64,000 nt of DNA from Streptomyces monomycini (GTDB lineage Bacteria > Actinomycetota > Actinomycetes > Streptomycetales > Streptomycetaceae): contig NZ_JAFIQY010000002.1 of NCBI RefSeq assembly GCF_022271435.1, positions 310,001 through 374,000 on the forward strand. The letters are read 5' to 3'. The notes beneath the pieces are model-generated. The model was not told the origin of the DNA. It did no database searches and saw nothing but the letters and a program-made list of their open reading frames with translations. Positions 49,158 through 57,368 of the stretch are shown in pieces. Both the position numbers and the translations under genes were made by a program. Position 1 is the stretch's first letter. The number at the start of each line of letters is the position of its first letter.

Positions 49158-50564
49158 CTACGCCGTCGGCAGCCGCAGTTCGAACACCGAGCCGTCGCGG
49201 ACGGCCAGCGTGCCGCCGTGCCGCTCCGCCACGTCGCGGGCGATGGCGAGGCCGAGACCGGCCCCGCCGTCGTCCCGGCTGCGGGCGTCGTCGAGCCGTA
49301 CGAACCGCTCGAAGATCCGCTCCCGTTCCTCCGGCGGCACCCCGGGCCCGTCGTCCTCGACCCGCAGCACGGCCCACCGCCCGTCGCGCACCACACTCGC
49401 CCGTACGGCGCCCGCCGCGTGCCGCTGCGCGTTGTCCAGCAGGTTGCCCAGCACCCGCCCCACCTGACTCCGCGACCCGGCGACCTCCACGCCCGCCAAG
49501 TCCCCCACCTGCACCGGAATCCGGTCCCCGATCCGCTGTGAGATCTCCTCGCGCACCAGCGCCGCCAGGTCGATCCGGGTGTCCGCCGGCCGCTCCCCCG
49601 CGTCCAGCCGCGCCAGCAGCAACAGGTCCGCCGCCAGGTTCTGGAGCCGTACGGCGTCCTCCACGGCGCCCTCGGCGTCCAGCAGTTCCGGGTGGGCGAT
49701 GCCCACCTCCAACTGCGTCCGCAGACTCGCGATCGGGCTGCGCAGCTCGTGCGAGGCGTCCGCGACGAACCGCCGCTGCCGTTCCACCGACTCCTGGAGC
49801 GCGCCCAGCGTCTCGTTGGTCGTACGGGCCAGCCGGTCGATCTCGTCCCGCGAGCCCGGCTCCGGCACCCGCCGCGACAGGTCCGTACTCGCCGTGATCA
49901 CGGCCATCTCCCGCCGGATGCCCTCCACCGGCCGCAGCGCCCGCCGCGTCACCAGCCAGGTCACCCCGGCCACGACCAGCAGCAGGCAGGGCAGCCCGAT
50001 GAGCATCGCGGTCCGTACCGAGCCCACCGCCGCGCGCTCGGCCGCAAGCGGCGCCCCGGCCCGTACGACCGCCTTGTCGCCCTGGGTGTCCTTGGCCTCG
50101 ACGGTGGCGAAGCGGTAGTCCGCCGTACGATGGCCGACCGTGGCCGTACCGCCGCTGTGCCGGGCCTCGTCCTCGACCTCGCCCGGCTTGATCTCCCGGT
50201 CGTCGTCATCGTCGCCGGAGTCGTGCGGTTGCTGCCCGGCCGGCGGCTTCTGCTGTGCGGTGACGGCCTTCCCGTCCACCGCCCGTACGTCGTCGCCCGC
50301 CGCCAGCACCCGCCCGTCCTCGGCCAGCACCACCACCGGGCGGTCGTCCCCGTCCGGCAGGTCCAGCTTCTCGTACGGCGTGCCCGTGGCGATCTGGGTC
50401 GCGACCTCGCGCGCGGCGTTCTCCGCCTGGAGGTCCGCCTGGCCCACCAGGTTGTTCTTCAGCACCAGCAGCAGCGCCGTACCCGCCGCGACCAGCGCCA
50501 GCGCCACCACGAGCGAGGCGCCCGCCGCGGCCCGGACCCGTACCTTGCCGAAGACCCTACGCAC
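49158..50564 (-). CDS. Two-component sensor histidine kinase
   Basis: 468 residues from GTG 50564. First helix AGASLVVALALVAAGTALLLVL, an extracytoplasmic sensor of about 145 residues with an acidic run DSGDDDDDREIKPGE, second helix TAMLIGLPCLLLVVAGVTWLV, then HAMP, phosphoacceptor VADASHELRSPIASLRTQLEVG and HATPase (GNLLDNAQRHA, VEDDGPGVPPEERERIFERF, GAGLGLAIA). The acidic stretch could sense metal ions or cationic compounds. Its start overlaps the regulator's stop by 8 nt. Confidence 0.93.
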   Translation of the reverse strand: MRRVFGKVRVRAAAGASLVVALALVAAGTALLLVLKNNLVGQADLQAENAAREVATQIATGTPYEKLDLPDGDDRPVVVLAEDGRVLAAGDDVRAVDGKAVTAQQKPPAGQQPHDSGDDDDDREIKPGEVEDEARHSGGTATVGHRTADYRFATVEAKDTQGDKAVVRAGAPLAAERAAVGSVRTAMLIGLPCLLLVVAGVTWLVTRRALRPVEGIRREMAVITASTDLSRRVPEPGSRDEIDRLARTTNETLGALQESVERQRRFVADASHELRSPIASLRTQLEVGIAHPELLDAEGAVEDAVRLQNLAADLLLLARLDAGERPADTRIDLAALVREEISQRIGDRIPVQVGDLAGVEVAGSRSQVGRVLGNLLDNAQRHAAGAVRASVVRDGRWAVLRVEDDGPGVPPEERERIFERFVRLDDARSRDDGGAGLGLAIARDVAERHGGTLAVRDGSVFELRLPTA

Positions 50565-51219
50565 CGGACACCAGCCGGTACCCGGCGCCGCGCACCGTGA
50601 CGATCGCCGCGGCGCCCAGCTTCCGGCGCAGCGCGCTCACGTACACCTCGACGATGTTGTTGTCGCCCTCGTACGCGAAGTCCCAGACGTGCTCCAGGAT
50701 CTCCGCCTTCGACACCACGTCCCCGGCCCGCAGCGCCAGTTGCTCCAGCACGGCGAACTCCTTGGTGGTCAGGACGACTTCCGCCCCGTTCCGCTCCACC
50801 CGCCGGGCCCCCTGGTCGATGTTCAGCTCCCCCACCCGCAACACGGGCAACGCGGTCCGGCCGCGGCGGCGGAGCAGCGCCTTGATCCGGGCCACCAGCA
50901 CCACGTACGAGAACGGCTTCGTCAGATAGTCGTCCGCGCCGGTGTCCAGCCCCTCGGCCTCGTCGTACTCGCCGTCCTTGGCCGTCAGCATCAGGATCGG
51001 CACGTCGTTGCCGGCGGCGCGCAGCGTCCCGCACACGCGGTAGCCGTTCATCCCCGGCAGCATGATGTCCAGCACGATCAGGTCGTACGCGCCCTCACCC
51101 GCCCGGTGCAGGCCCTCCAGGCCGTCGTGCACCACATCGACCGCGTACCCCTCGGCCGTCAGTCCCTTGGCCAGCGACAGGGCCAGCCGTTTCTCGTCCT
51201 CCACGATCAACAGGCGCAT
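50557..51219 (-). CDS. OmpR-family response regulator
   Basis: 220 residues from ATG 51219 (GTG 51225 would add two). Receiver MRLLIVEDEKRLALSLAKGLTAEGY, phosphoacceptor D51 in LIVLDIMLPGMNGY and Lys in DDYLTKPFSY; winged helix with VERNGAEVVLTTKEFAVLEQLALRAGDVV and TVRGAGYRL at the C-terminus. It is transcribed with the kinase and divergently from the PepSY protein gene, whose promoter region carries repeats suited to this regulator type. Confidence 0.93.
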   Translation of the reverse strand: MRLLIVEDEKRLALSLAKGLTAEGYAVDVVHDGLEGLHRAGEGAYDLIVLDIMLPGMNGYRVCGTLRAAGNDVPILMLTAKDGEYDEAEGLDTGADDYLTKPFSYVVLVARIKALLRRRGRTALPVLRVGELNIDQGARRVERNGAEVVLTTKEFAVLEQLALRAGDVVSKAEILEHVWDFAYEGDNNIVEVYVSALRRKLGAAAIVTVRGAGYRLVSGA

Positions 51220-51241
51220 ACGCACACGATGCCACCGCCCG

Positions 51242-51279
51242 CCTGAAGAACCCTTCAGGTGACTTCAGCCTGGCTTCAG
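51242..51279. promoter_or_regulatory. CTTCAG repeat cluster, candidate response-regulator operator
   Basis: CTTCAG occurs at 51253, 51263 and 51274, that is 10 and 11 bp apart on one DNA face, and an inverted CCTGAAG lies at 51242. The cluster sits between the divergent response regulator and PepSY genes. This is the spacing OmpR-type regulators use, so it probably controls both transcripts. Confidence 0.6.
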
Positions 51280-51345
51280 CTTCCCCCGGCCACTGTGGAA
51301 CACGTCATCGAGCACCACCTCACCAACCGGGGAGAACGAACCGAG

Positions 51346-51984
51346 ATGAAGCGCAACATCGTCATCGCCACCGTGGCCGCGGCCGCCCTCATCGGCGGCG
51401 GCACGGCTTCCGCCGTCGCGTTCAGCGGCGATTCGGCGGGGGCGTCTTCGACGCCGCGGTCCAGTGTCAGCGTGCCCCACGACGACGTGCACGAAGACGC
51501 ACGGGAGGCCAAGGCGGCGACCGTCTCCGCCCCCGAGGCCGCCGCCGCTGCCCTGAAGGCCACTCCCGGCACCGTCACCGGCATCGACCTCGATCAGGAC
51601 CGTCCCGGCCTGGTCTGGGAGGTCGACGTCCTCGGCAAGGACAGCAAGTGGCACGAGGTCACCCTCGACGCCGGCAACGCGAAGGTCCTGAACCAGCGCG
51701 TCGAGCACGAGGGGGACGACGACCACAGGGTCGATCACGCCCGCGCCGAGCTGAAGGGTGCCACCGTCGACGCCACGGAGGCGGCCCGGAAGGCCGCCGC
51801 CCGCTACGGCACCGTCACCTCTGTCGACCTGGACGACGATCACCGGTCCCGTGCCGTCTGGGAGGTCGAAACCGTCTCCAAGGACGGCAAGGAGCACAAG
51901 CTCCAGGTCGACCCGAAGAGCGCAGCGGTGACGGTTGCTCCGCGGGATGCGGATGATGACGACAACGGCGGTCAGGACGACTGA
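51346..51984 (+). CDS. Secreted PepSY-domain protein
   Basis: 212 residues from ATG 51346, with GGGGAG upstream. The signal peptide MKRNIVIATVAAAALIGGGTASAVAFSG is followed by two PepSY repeats (APEAAAAALKATPGTVTGIDLDQDRPGLVWEVDVLG and ATEAARKAAARYGTVTSVDLDDDHRSRAVWEVETVS) and an acidic tail DADDDDNGGQDD. PepSY proteins act outside the membrane, often as inhibitors or modulators. The gene diverges from a two-component pair whose kinase also has an acidic sensor, so it may be both target and modulator of that system. Confidence 0.9.
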   Translation: MKRNIVIATVAAAALIGGGTASAVAFSGDSAGASSTPRSSVSVPHDDVHEDAREAKAATVSAPEAAAAALKATPGTVTGIDLDQDRPGLVWEVDVLGKDSKWHEVTLDAGNAKVLNQRVEHEGDDDHRVDHARAELKGATVDATEAARKAAARYGTVTSVDLDDDHRSRAVWEVETVSKDGKEHKLQVDPKSAAVTVAPRDADDDDNGGQDD

Positions 51985-52037
51985 CGGTTCCGCGCCCCAC
52001 CGGACCCCGTCCGAACGCGACCTGCCGCGCACACGCG

Positions 52038-52067
52038 TAAGGGCTCCCCGCAGCCGGGGAGCCCTTA
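52038..52067. terminator. Terminator after PepSY gene
   Basis: A perfect 13-bp stem (TAAGGGCTCCCCG / CGGGGAGCCCTTA) with a CAGC loop, between the PepSY gene and the convergent small gene. Confidence 0.88.
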
Positions 52068-52094
52068 CCGGGCCACGGCCCTCACTCAGCGCAC

Positions 52095-52349
52095 TCAGTC
52101 ACCGGCGCTTTCGGCGGCTTCTTCCTGCAGCCGCTGCCAGCCCGCCCCTTGATCGCGCCAGGCCGGACTCTCGTAGATCGCGCTCTTCGCTTCCGGGAGA
52201 GACAGGTCGAACACCCGGGACACGACGTAAATCGTCTCGATCGGTGACCTTCCCTGCTCCCGCAGCTCCCGGAACACTCGCTCACGATCAGGAGTTCCGC
52301 CCTCTTTTTTCATCCCGGACGCCAGCGCGTCCAGGGCTGCGCGGTCCAT
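52095..52349 (-). CDS. Small hypothetical protein, candidate immunity partner
   Basis: 84 residues from ATG 52349. Acidic, all-helical sequence (MDRAALDALASGMKKEGGTPDRERVFRELREQGRSPIETIYVVSRVFDLSLPEAKSAIYES) with no signal peptide. It starts 3 nt after the end of the decayed toxin's C-terminal frame. The position directly behind a HINT-type toxin tip is where immunity genes sit, so it is probably an orphaned immunity protein; the fold is not recognised. Confidence 0.65.
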   Translation of the reverse strand: MDRAALDALASGMKKEGGTPDRERVFRELREQGRSPIETIYVVSRVFDLSLPEAKSAIYESPAWRDQGAGWQRLQEEAAESAGD

Positions 52350-52352
52350 GCG

Positions 52353-54112
52353 TCAGCCGCCCCATATCTTTGCGACGTCAAGCGTCATCTTCCCCGGCCG
52401 CTTGAACACACTTCCGTCGGGTTTGGGGATATGCCGCTCATAGGTCAGTTCGACCGTCTTAAAATCTTGCGCCTGTGCCTACTGGGCGAGCGAGTGCTTC
52501 ATCTGACGAATCGCGTCAGGGCCGACCGGCGCCCGGTCCAGCCCGTCGGTCCCCTTCGGAAATATCATCAGGCCGTCCAGGTGCAGGGTGTCACCGGCCA
52601 CTCGGACATCCGCCATCGTTTCGACCGCACGCCCCGACACGTCGAACGACTGGTACCAGTTGTCCCCGTCGATGAAGTCGGGGCACTTACCCGCGTTGTG
52701 CACGAGGACCGGCTCGGCCCCGGCGAGTACGTAGTACGTGTGCAGGTCGTCGAGGTGAGGTTGTAGGTCTTGGCGTACTGGGCGAAGGCGCGGTTGCCTT
52801 CGCCCGTGACCGCGGTCCCGTCGACGGTGCGGAGGGTCATGCCCGGGCGGAGACCGGCAGCCTGGACCCAGGAGTTCTGTGAAGGCGACCAGAGCGGGTG
52901 CTCGTATGTGGCGGTGAGGCGTGCGCTGCCCCGGGGGGCGCCTATGGTGAGTTCATTGAACTGCTTGTCGTGCTCGGTGATGATGAGATGCGTCACCACA
53001 CGCCGGCCTGTCCTGCCGCTGACAGGGTCGGCGGCCCTGTCGGCTTCGAGGCGGTACCCGTCGGCGAGTTTGGCGTTCTTCTTGGCTTCGGCGGCGGCCT
53101 TGGCGGCGTCGTCGGAGGCACGGTTGGCCTCGGCGGCGGCGCCGGCGGCGATCCAGCGGTTGTGCTGGGCCTGGGCGGCGACGCGCTGAGCGTCGGCGAC
53201 CAGTGACTGGACCTGGGCGATGTGGGTGGCGGCGAGCTGGTCCTTGCGGTCGGCCATGTACTGGCCGAGGGTGACGAAGTCGTGCACCTGCTCGGCCGGG
53301 CCGGCCAGCGCGACCTTGGCGGCGGCCTTGACCTCCGGCCCGCCGGTGTTGACCAGCTTGGAGGCGTCGACCTCCTCATCGGAGTGCTGGGCGGCGTACT
53401 GGCCGGTGGCGATGAAGGCGGCCAGCACCTTGCCCCGGCCGTCCTTCAGCGCCGCCTTGGACGCCTCCTTGACCCCTGACCCGCCGGCGTTGTTGATCTG
53501 CGAGACGCGCACCGACAGGTCGGTGACGGCCACCTCGTACTGCCCGGTGGTGTAAAAGTCCCTGGCCTGCTGGTCCGAGCCCTTCAGCGCCGCGGCCGCA
53601 GCGGTACGCACCACCTCGTACTCACTGTGGGTGCTCAGCTGAAAGACCCGCTCGCGGACCTCCTCCAGCCCGGCCTTCTGCCAGCCGCTGCGCAGGTAGC
53701 CGAGCATGTCCTCGTCGGAGCCGGACAGCCCCCGGGTGGCCGCCTCCTGGCTCCAGGGGCCGCGCCGCTTCAGCGCTTGCATCGCCAGTGTCCGGCCCTT
53801 GCCGGCCAGCGCCTTGACGTCGGCGTCGGGCTTGGCGGCTTCGGCGGCCAGTTCGGCGGCGGTGGCATCCAGCGACTTGGCCTCGACCGCGGCCGCTGCC
53901 GAGGCGGAGGTCAGCTCGGCGATCCGTGCCTTGTTGCTGCGGGCCTCCTCGATGGCGGCGGCGGTGCGGGTGGCCAGGTCTTCGGCCTCGGTGGCGCGGG
54001 CGATGTCGAAGACCTTCGTAGCGGCCCTGGCGGCGGCGTCGGACGCCTTGGCGGCCTCCTCGGCAGCCTTGGCGTGCTTGGTGGCCTCCGCCGCCGGGCT
54101 ACGTGGCGGGAA
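52353..54112 (-). pseudogene. Decayed ALF-repeat/HINT polymorphic toxin
   Basis: Read from 54112 down, the frame gives Ala-rich helices and ALF-type repeats (GSDEDMLGYLRSGW, AALKGSDQQARDFYTTGQY, AALKDGRGKVLAAFIATGQY, ALAGPAEQVHDFVTLGQY). It then runs from ADRAADPV into the later part of a HINT processing domain (SGRTGRRVVTHLIITEHDKQF, ARLTATYEHPLWSPSQNSWVQAAGLRPGM). The N-terminus with export signal and the first part of HINT are missing. Near 52755 one base is lost (YNLT then frame change to DDLHTYYVLAGAEPVLVHNAG). The toxin tip (CPDFIDGDNWYQSFDV...) is interrupted by TAG at 52479-52481 before ending KMTLDVAKIWGG. Four separate lesions make it non-functional. Confidence 0.8.
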
Positions 54113-54277
54113 TTTCGCGTGACGCTTTTCCGGCGCCCCTTGTCGGAACGGAACGCCCTGCACCAGCACGCGACCGCTGCTCAACCGGCCCGATCGGCCC
54201 GTGATGGCGCGGGTCGGCACGAGAAGACGGACGGCGATGAGCGTGGGCCCACGCGACCCGCCTCGCCGACGCTCCGC

Positions 54278-55246
54278 TCAGCCCCCCGCCTCCTCCCCCG
54301 TAACCCCCGCCACCAGCTCGTCCGCCGCCGCGTACGGGTCCAGTTCGCCCGCCACGATGCGTTCCGCCAGGACGGACAGGCGCCGGTCCCCCCGTAGATC
54401 CCCGATCCGCTCCCGCAGCCGGGTGACCGCGATCGTCTCGACCTCGCGGGCCGCGCGGGTGCGGCGGCGTTCCGCGAGGGTGCCGTGTTCTTCCGACCAG
54501 GCGCGGTGTTTTTCCAGGGCCTCTACGACCTCGTCGGTGCCCTGGCCCCGGGCGGCGACCGTTTTGACGATCGGTGGGCGCCAGTCGCCGGGGGCGCGGG
54601 CCTCGCCGAGGCCGAGCATGTGGTTGAGCTCGCGGGCCGTCGCGTCGGCGCCGTCGCGGTCGGCCTTGTTGACGACGTAGACGTCGCCGATCTCCAGGAT
54701 TCCGGCCTTGGCCGCCTGGATGCCGTCGCCCATGCCCGGTGCGAGCAGCACCATCGTGGTGTCGGCCTGGCCGGCGATGTCGACCTCGGACTGGCCGACG
54801 CCCACCGTCTCGACGAGGATCACGTCGCAGCCGGCCGCGTCCAGCACCCGGATGGCCTGGGGCGCGGCCCAGGCGAGGCCGCCCAGGTGGCCGCGGGTGG
54901 CCATGGAGCGGATGTAGACGCCGGGGTCGGACGCGTGGTCCGACATGCGGACGCGGTCGCCGAGGAGGGCGCCGCCGGAGAACGGGGAGGACGGGTCGAC
55001 GGCGAGCACGCCCACCCGTTTGCCGGCCCGCCGGTAGGCGCTGACCAGGGCGGACGTCGAGGTCGACTTGCCGACGCCGGGCGAGCCGGTGAGGCCGACG
55101 ACGTACGCGCCGCCGGCCAGGGGGGCCAGTGCCGCCATCACCTCGCGCAGCTGCGGGGACGCGCCCTCCACCAGCGAGATCAGCCGGGCCACGGCCCGCG
55201 GCCGGCCCTGTCGTGCCTGTTCCACCAGTGCGGGGACGTCCACCAC
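54278..55246 (-). CDS. meaB: Methylmalonyl-CoA mutase-associated GTPase MeaB
   Basis: 322 residues from GTG 55246. G3E GTPase: Walker A GLTGSPGVGKSTSTSAL, VLAVDPSSPFSGGALLGDRVRM, Walker B VILVETVGVGQSEVDIAG, base-specificity motif VVNKAD. MeaB loads and protects the B12 cofactor of acyl-CoA mutases; its likely clients are methylmalonyl-CoA and isobutyryl-CoA mutases such as the icmA product encoded 14 kb away. The next gene upstream on the strand is a thiolase, and the epimerase lies just beyond, forming an acyl-CoA metabolic group. Confidence 0.95.
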   Translation of the reverse strand: MVDVPALVEQARQGRPRAVARLISLVEGASPQLREVMAALAPLAGGAYVVGLTGSPGVGKSTSTSALVSAYRRAGKRVGVLAVDPSSPFSGGALLGDRVRMSDHASDPGVYIRSMATRGHLGGLAWAAPQAIRVLDAAGCDVILVETVGVGQSEVDIAGQADTTMVLLAPGMGDGIQAAKAGILEIGDVYVVNKADRDGADATARELNHMLGLGEARAPGDWRPPIVKTVAARGQGTDEVVEALEKHRAWSEEHGTLAERRRTRAAREVETIAVTRLRERIGDLRGDRRLSVLAERIVAGELDPYAAADELVAGVTGEEAGG

Positions 55247-55345
55247 GGCCCAGCTCCTCCCAGCTCGGTTTCCACGGATTCCACGGTCACGCCGGGTGAC
55301 GGGAGCGGGCGGGTCGTACCGCCCGGTCCGTCCCCCGCGCTCCGG

Positions 55346-56557
55346 CTACTTGCCCGGTACGCGGAGGATCAGCGCGTCGCCCTGACCACCGCCGCCGCAC
55401 AGCGCCGCCGCGCCGACACCGCCGCCGCGCCGCCGCAGTTCCAGGGCGAGGTGGAGCACGATGCGTGCGCCGGACATGCCGATCGGGTGACCGAGCGCGA
55501 TGGCTCCGCCGTTGACGTTCACCTTTTCCGGGGACACCCCGAGATCCTTCATTGACTGCACGGCCACCGCCGCGAACGCCTCGTTGATCTCGATCAGGTC
55601 AAGATCTTCGACCGAGAGGCCGGACTTGCCCAGTGCGTGCCGGATCGCGTTGCTGGGCTGGGACTGGAGGGAGTTGTCCGGGCCCGCCACGTTGCCGTGG
55701 GCGCCGATCTCGGCGATCCAGTCGAGGCCCAGCTCCTCGGCCTTGGCCTTGCTCATGACGACCACCGCGGCGGCGCCGTCGGAGATCTGGGAGGAGGTGC
55801 CGGCGGTGATGGTGCCGTCCTTGGAGAAGGCGGGCCGCAGCTTGGCCAGGGTCTCGGTGGTCGTTTCGGCGCGGATGCCCTCGTCCTTGCTGAAGACGAC
55901 CGGCTCGCCCTTGCGCTGCGGGATCTCCACGGGGGTGATCTCGGCCTCGAAGAGGCCGTTCTTCTGGGCGGCGGCGGCCCGCTGGTGGGAGCGGGCGGCG
56001 ATCTCGTCCTGCTCGGCGCGGCCGATGCCCAGGCGGGTGTTGTGCTTCTCGGTGGACTCGCCCATGGCGACGTTCTCGTACGCGTCGGTGAGTCCGTCGT
56101 GGGCCATCGAGTCGAGCATCTCGACGGCGCCGTACTTGAAGCCCTCACGGGACTTGGGCAGCAGGTGGGGCGCGTTGGTCATGGACTCCTGGCCGCCGGC
56201 CACGACCACGTCGAACTCGCCGGCCCGGATCAGCTGGTCGGCGAGGGCGATGGCGTCCAGGCCGGAGAGGCAGACCTTGTTGACGGTCAGCGCCGGCACG
56301 CTCATCGGGATGCCGGCCTTGACGGCGGCCTGGCGGGCGGGGATCTGGCCCGCGCCGGCCTGCAGCACCTGACCCATGATCACGTACTGCACCTGGTCGC
56401 CGCCGATGCCCGCCCGGTCCAGCGCGGCCTTGATGGCCGCCCCGCCCAGGTCGGCGCCGGAGAAGCTGCGCAGGGATCCCAGCAGGCGGCCCATGGGGGT
56501 ACGGGCGCCCGCGACGATCACGGAGGTGGTGCTGGACGTACCGTTCGCTGTCGACAT
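55346..56557 (-). CDS. Acetyl-CoA C-acetyltransferase (thiolase)
   Basis: 403 residues from ATG 56557, with AGGAAGG upstream. Nucleophilic Cys in [12 protein letters not shown], catalytic His in [17 protein letters not shown] and second Cys in [12 protein letters not shown]; all three are intact. It condenses two acetyl-CoA to acetoacetyl-CoA, or cleaves the reverse. It is divergent from mce and precedes meaB on the same strand, fitting short-chain acyl-CoA metabolism (acetoacetyl/butyryl/ethylmalonyl units). Confidence 0.93.
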   Translation of the reverse strand: MSTANGTSSTTSVIVAGARTPMGRLLGSLRSFSGADLGGAAIKAALDRAGIGGDQVQYVIMGQVLQAGAGQIPARQAAVKAGIPMSVPALTVNKVCLSGLDAIALADQLIRAGEFDVVVAGGQESMTNAPHLLPKSREGFKYGAVEMLDSMAHDGLTDAYENVAMGESTEKHNTRLGIGRAEQDEIAARSHQRAAAAQKNGLFEAEITPVEIPQRKGEPVVFSKDEGIRAETTTETLAKLRPAFSKDGTITAGTSSQISDGAAAVVVMSKAKAEELGLDWIAEIGAHGNVAGPDNSLQSQPSNAIRHALGKSGLSVEDLDLIEINEAFAAVAVQSMKDLGVSPEKVNVNGGAIALGHPIGMSGARIVLHLALELRRRGGGVGAAALCGGGGQGDALILRVPGK

Positions 56558-56694
56558 CAGCGCGGCCCTTCCTGTACAGGGAGGTTAACGAGGGTTCCCG
56601 TCAATGTACTGAGGGGTAGGCGCCGGGTCACCGGGCTGCGGGTGTGATCGCGCGCACGTTGCGTAACCACGCGTGCGGGCGGTGCACTGGAGCC

Positions 56695-57168
56695 ATGCTG
56701 ACGCGAATCGACCACATCGGGATCGCCTGCGAGAACCTCGACACGACCGTCGAGTTCTACCGCGCCACGTACGGCTTCGAGGTGTTCCACACCGAGGTCA
56801 ACGAGGAGCAGGGCGTCCGCGAGGCCATGCTGAAGATCAACGATACGTCGGACGGCGGCGCCTCGTACCTCCAGCTCCTGGAACCCACCCGGGCGGACTC
56901 CGCGGTGGGCAAGTGGCTCGCCAAGAACGGGGAAGGCGTGCATCACATCGCCTTCGGCACGGCGGACGTGGACGGGGACGCCGCGGCCGTACGGGACAAG
57001 GGGGTGCGGGTGCTCTACGACGAGCCGCGCACCGGTTCCATGGGGTCGCGGATCACTTTTCTGCACCCCAAGGACTGCCACGGCGTCCTGACCGAACTGG
57101 TCACCGCGGCCCCTCACGAGGGAACCTCCGCCCCCGCTTCCACGTCTCCCTCCACGACAGAGCACTGA
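56695..57168 (+). CDS. mce: Methylmalonyl-CoA epimerase
   Basis: 157 residues from ATG 56695. Glyoxalase-fold metalloenzyme with ligands in MLTRIDHIGIAC (His), YLQLLEP (Gln), GVHHIAFG (His) and VLTELV (Glu). It interconverts (2R)- and (2S)-methylmalonyl-CoA, connecting propionyl-CoA carboxylation to the mutase. A Ser/Thr/Pro-rich tail of about 20 residues follows the core and is probably disordered. It is divergent from the thiolase. Confidence 0.95.
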   Translation: MLTRIDHIGIACENLDTTVEFYRATYGFEVFHTEVNEEQGVREAMLKINDTSDGGASYLQLLEPTRADSAVGKWLAKNGEGVHHIAFGTADVDGDAAAVRDKGVRVLYDEPRTGSMGSRITFLHPKDCHGVLTELVTAAPHEGTSAPASTSPSTTEH

Positions 57169-57368
57169 CCTTTCCCTTCCCCGGCCGGTAGAGTGCATCT
57201 TCGGCCGGGGGCCGGGTCGGGGCCCGGTCCACACTCCGCCGATGATCTGACACCATTTCTTCGGAAGGGTCAGCTCCAGCACGCGCCCGGCACGAGGCAT
57301 TTCGGGCTGCGGAACGAGCAGATGGGAGCCGGCCGCCACCATGACCAGGGGACGGATGGGACCGCGCA

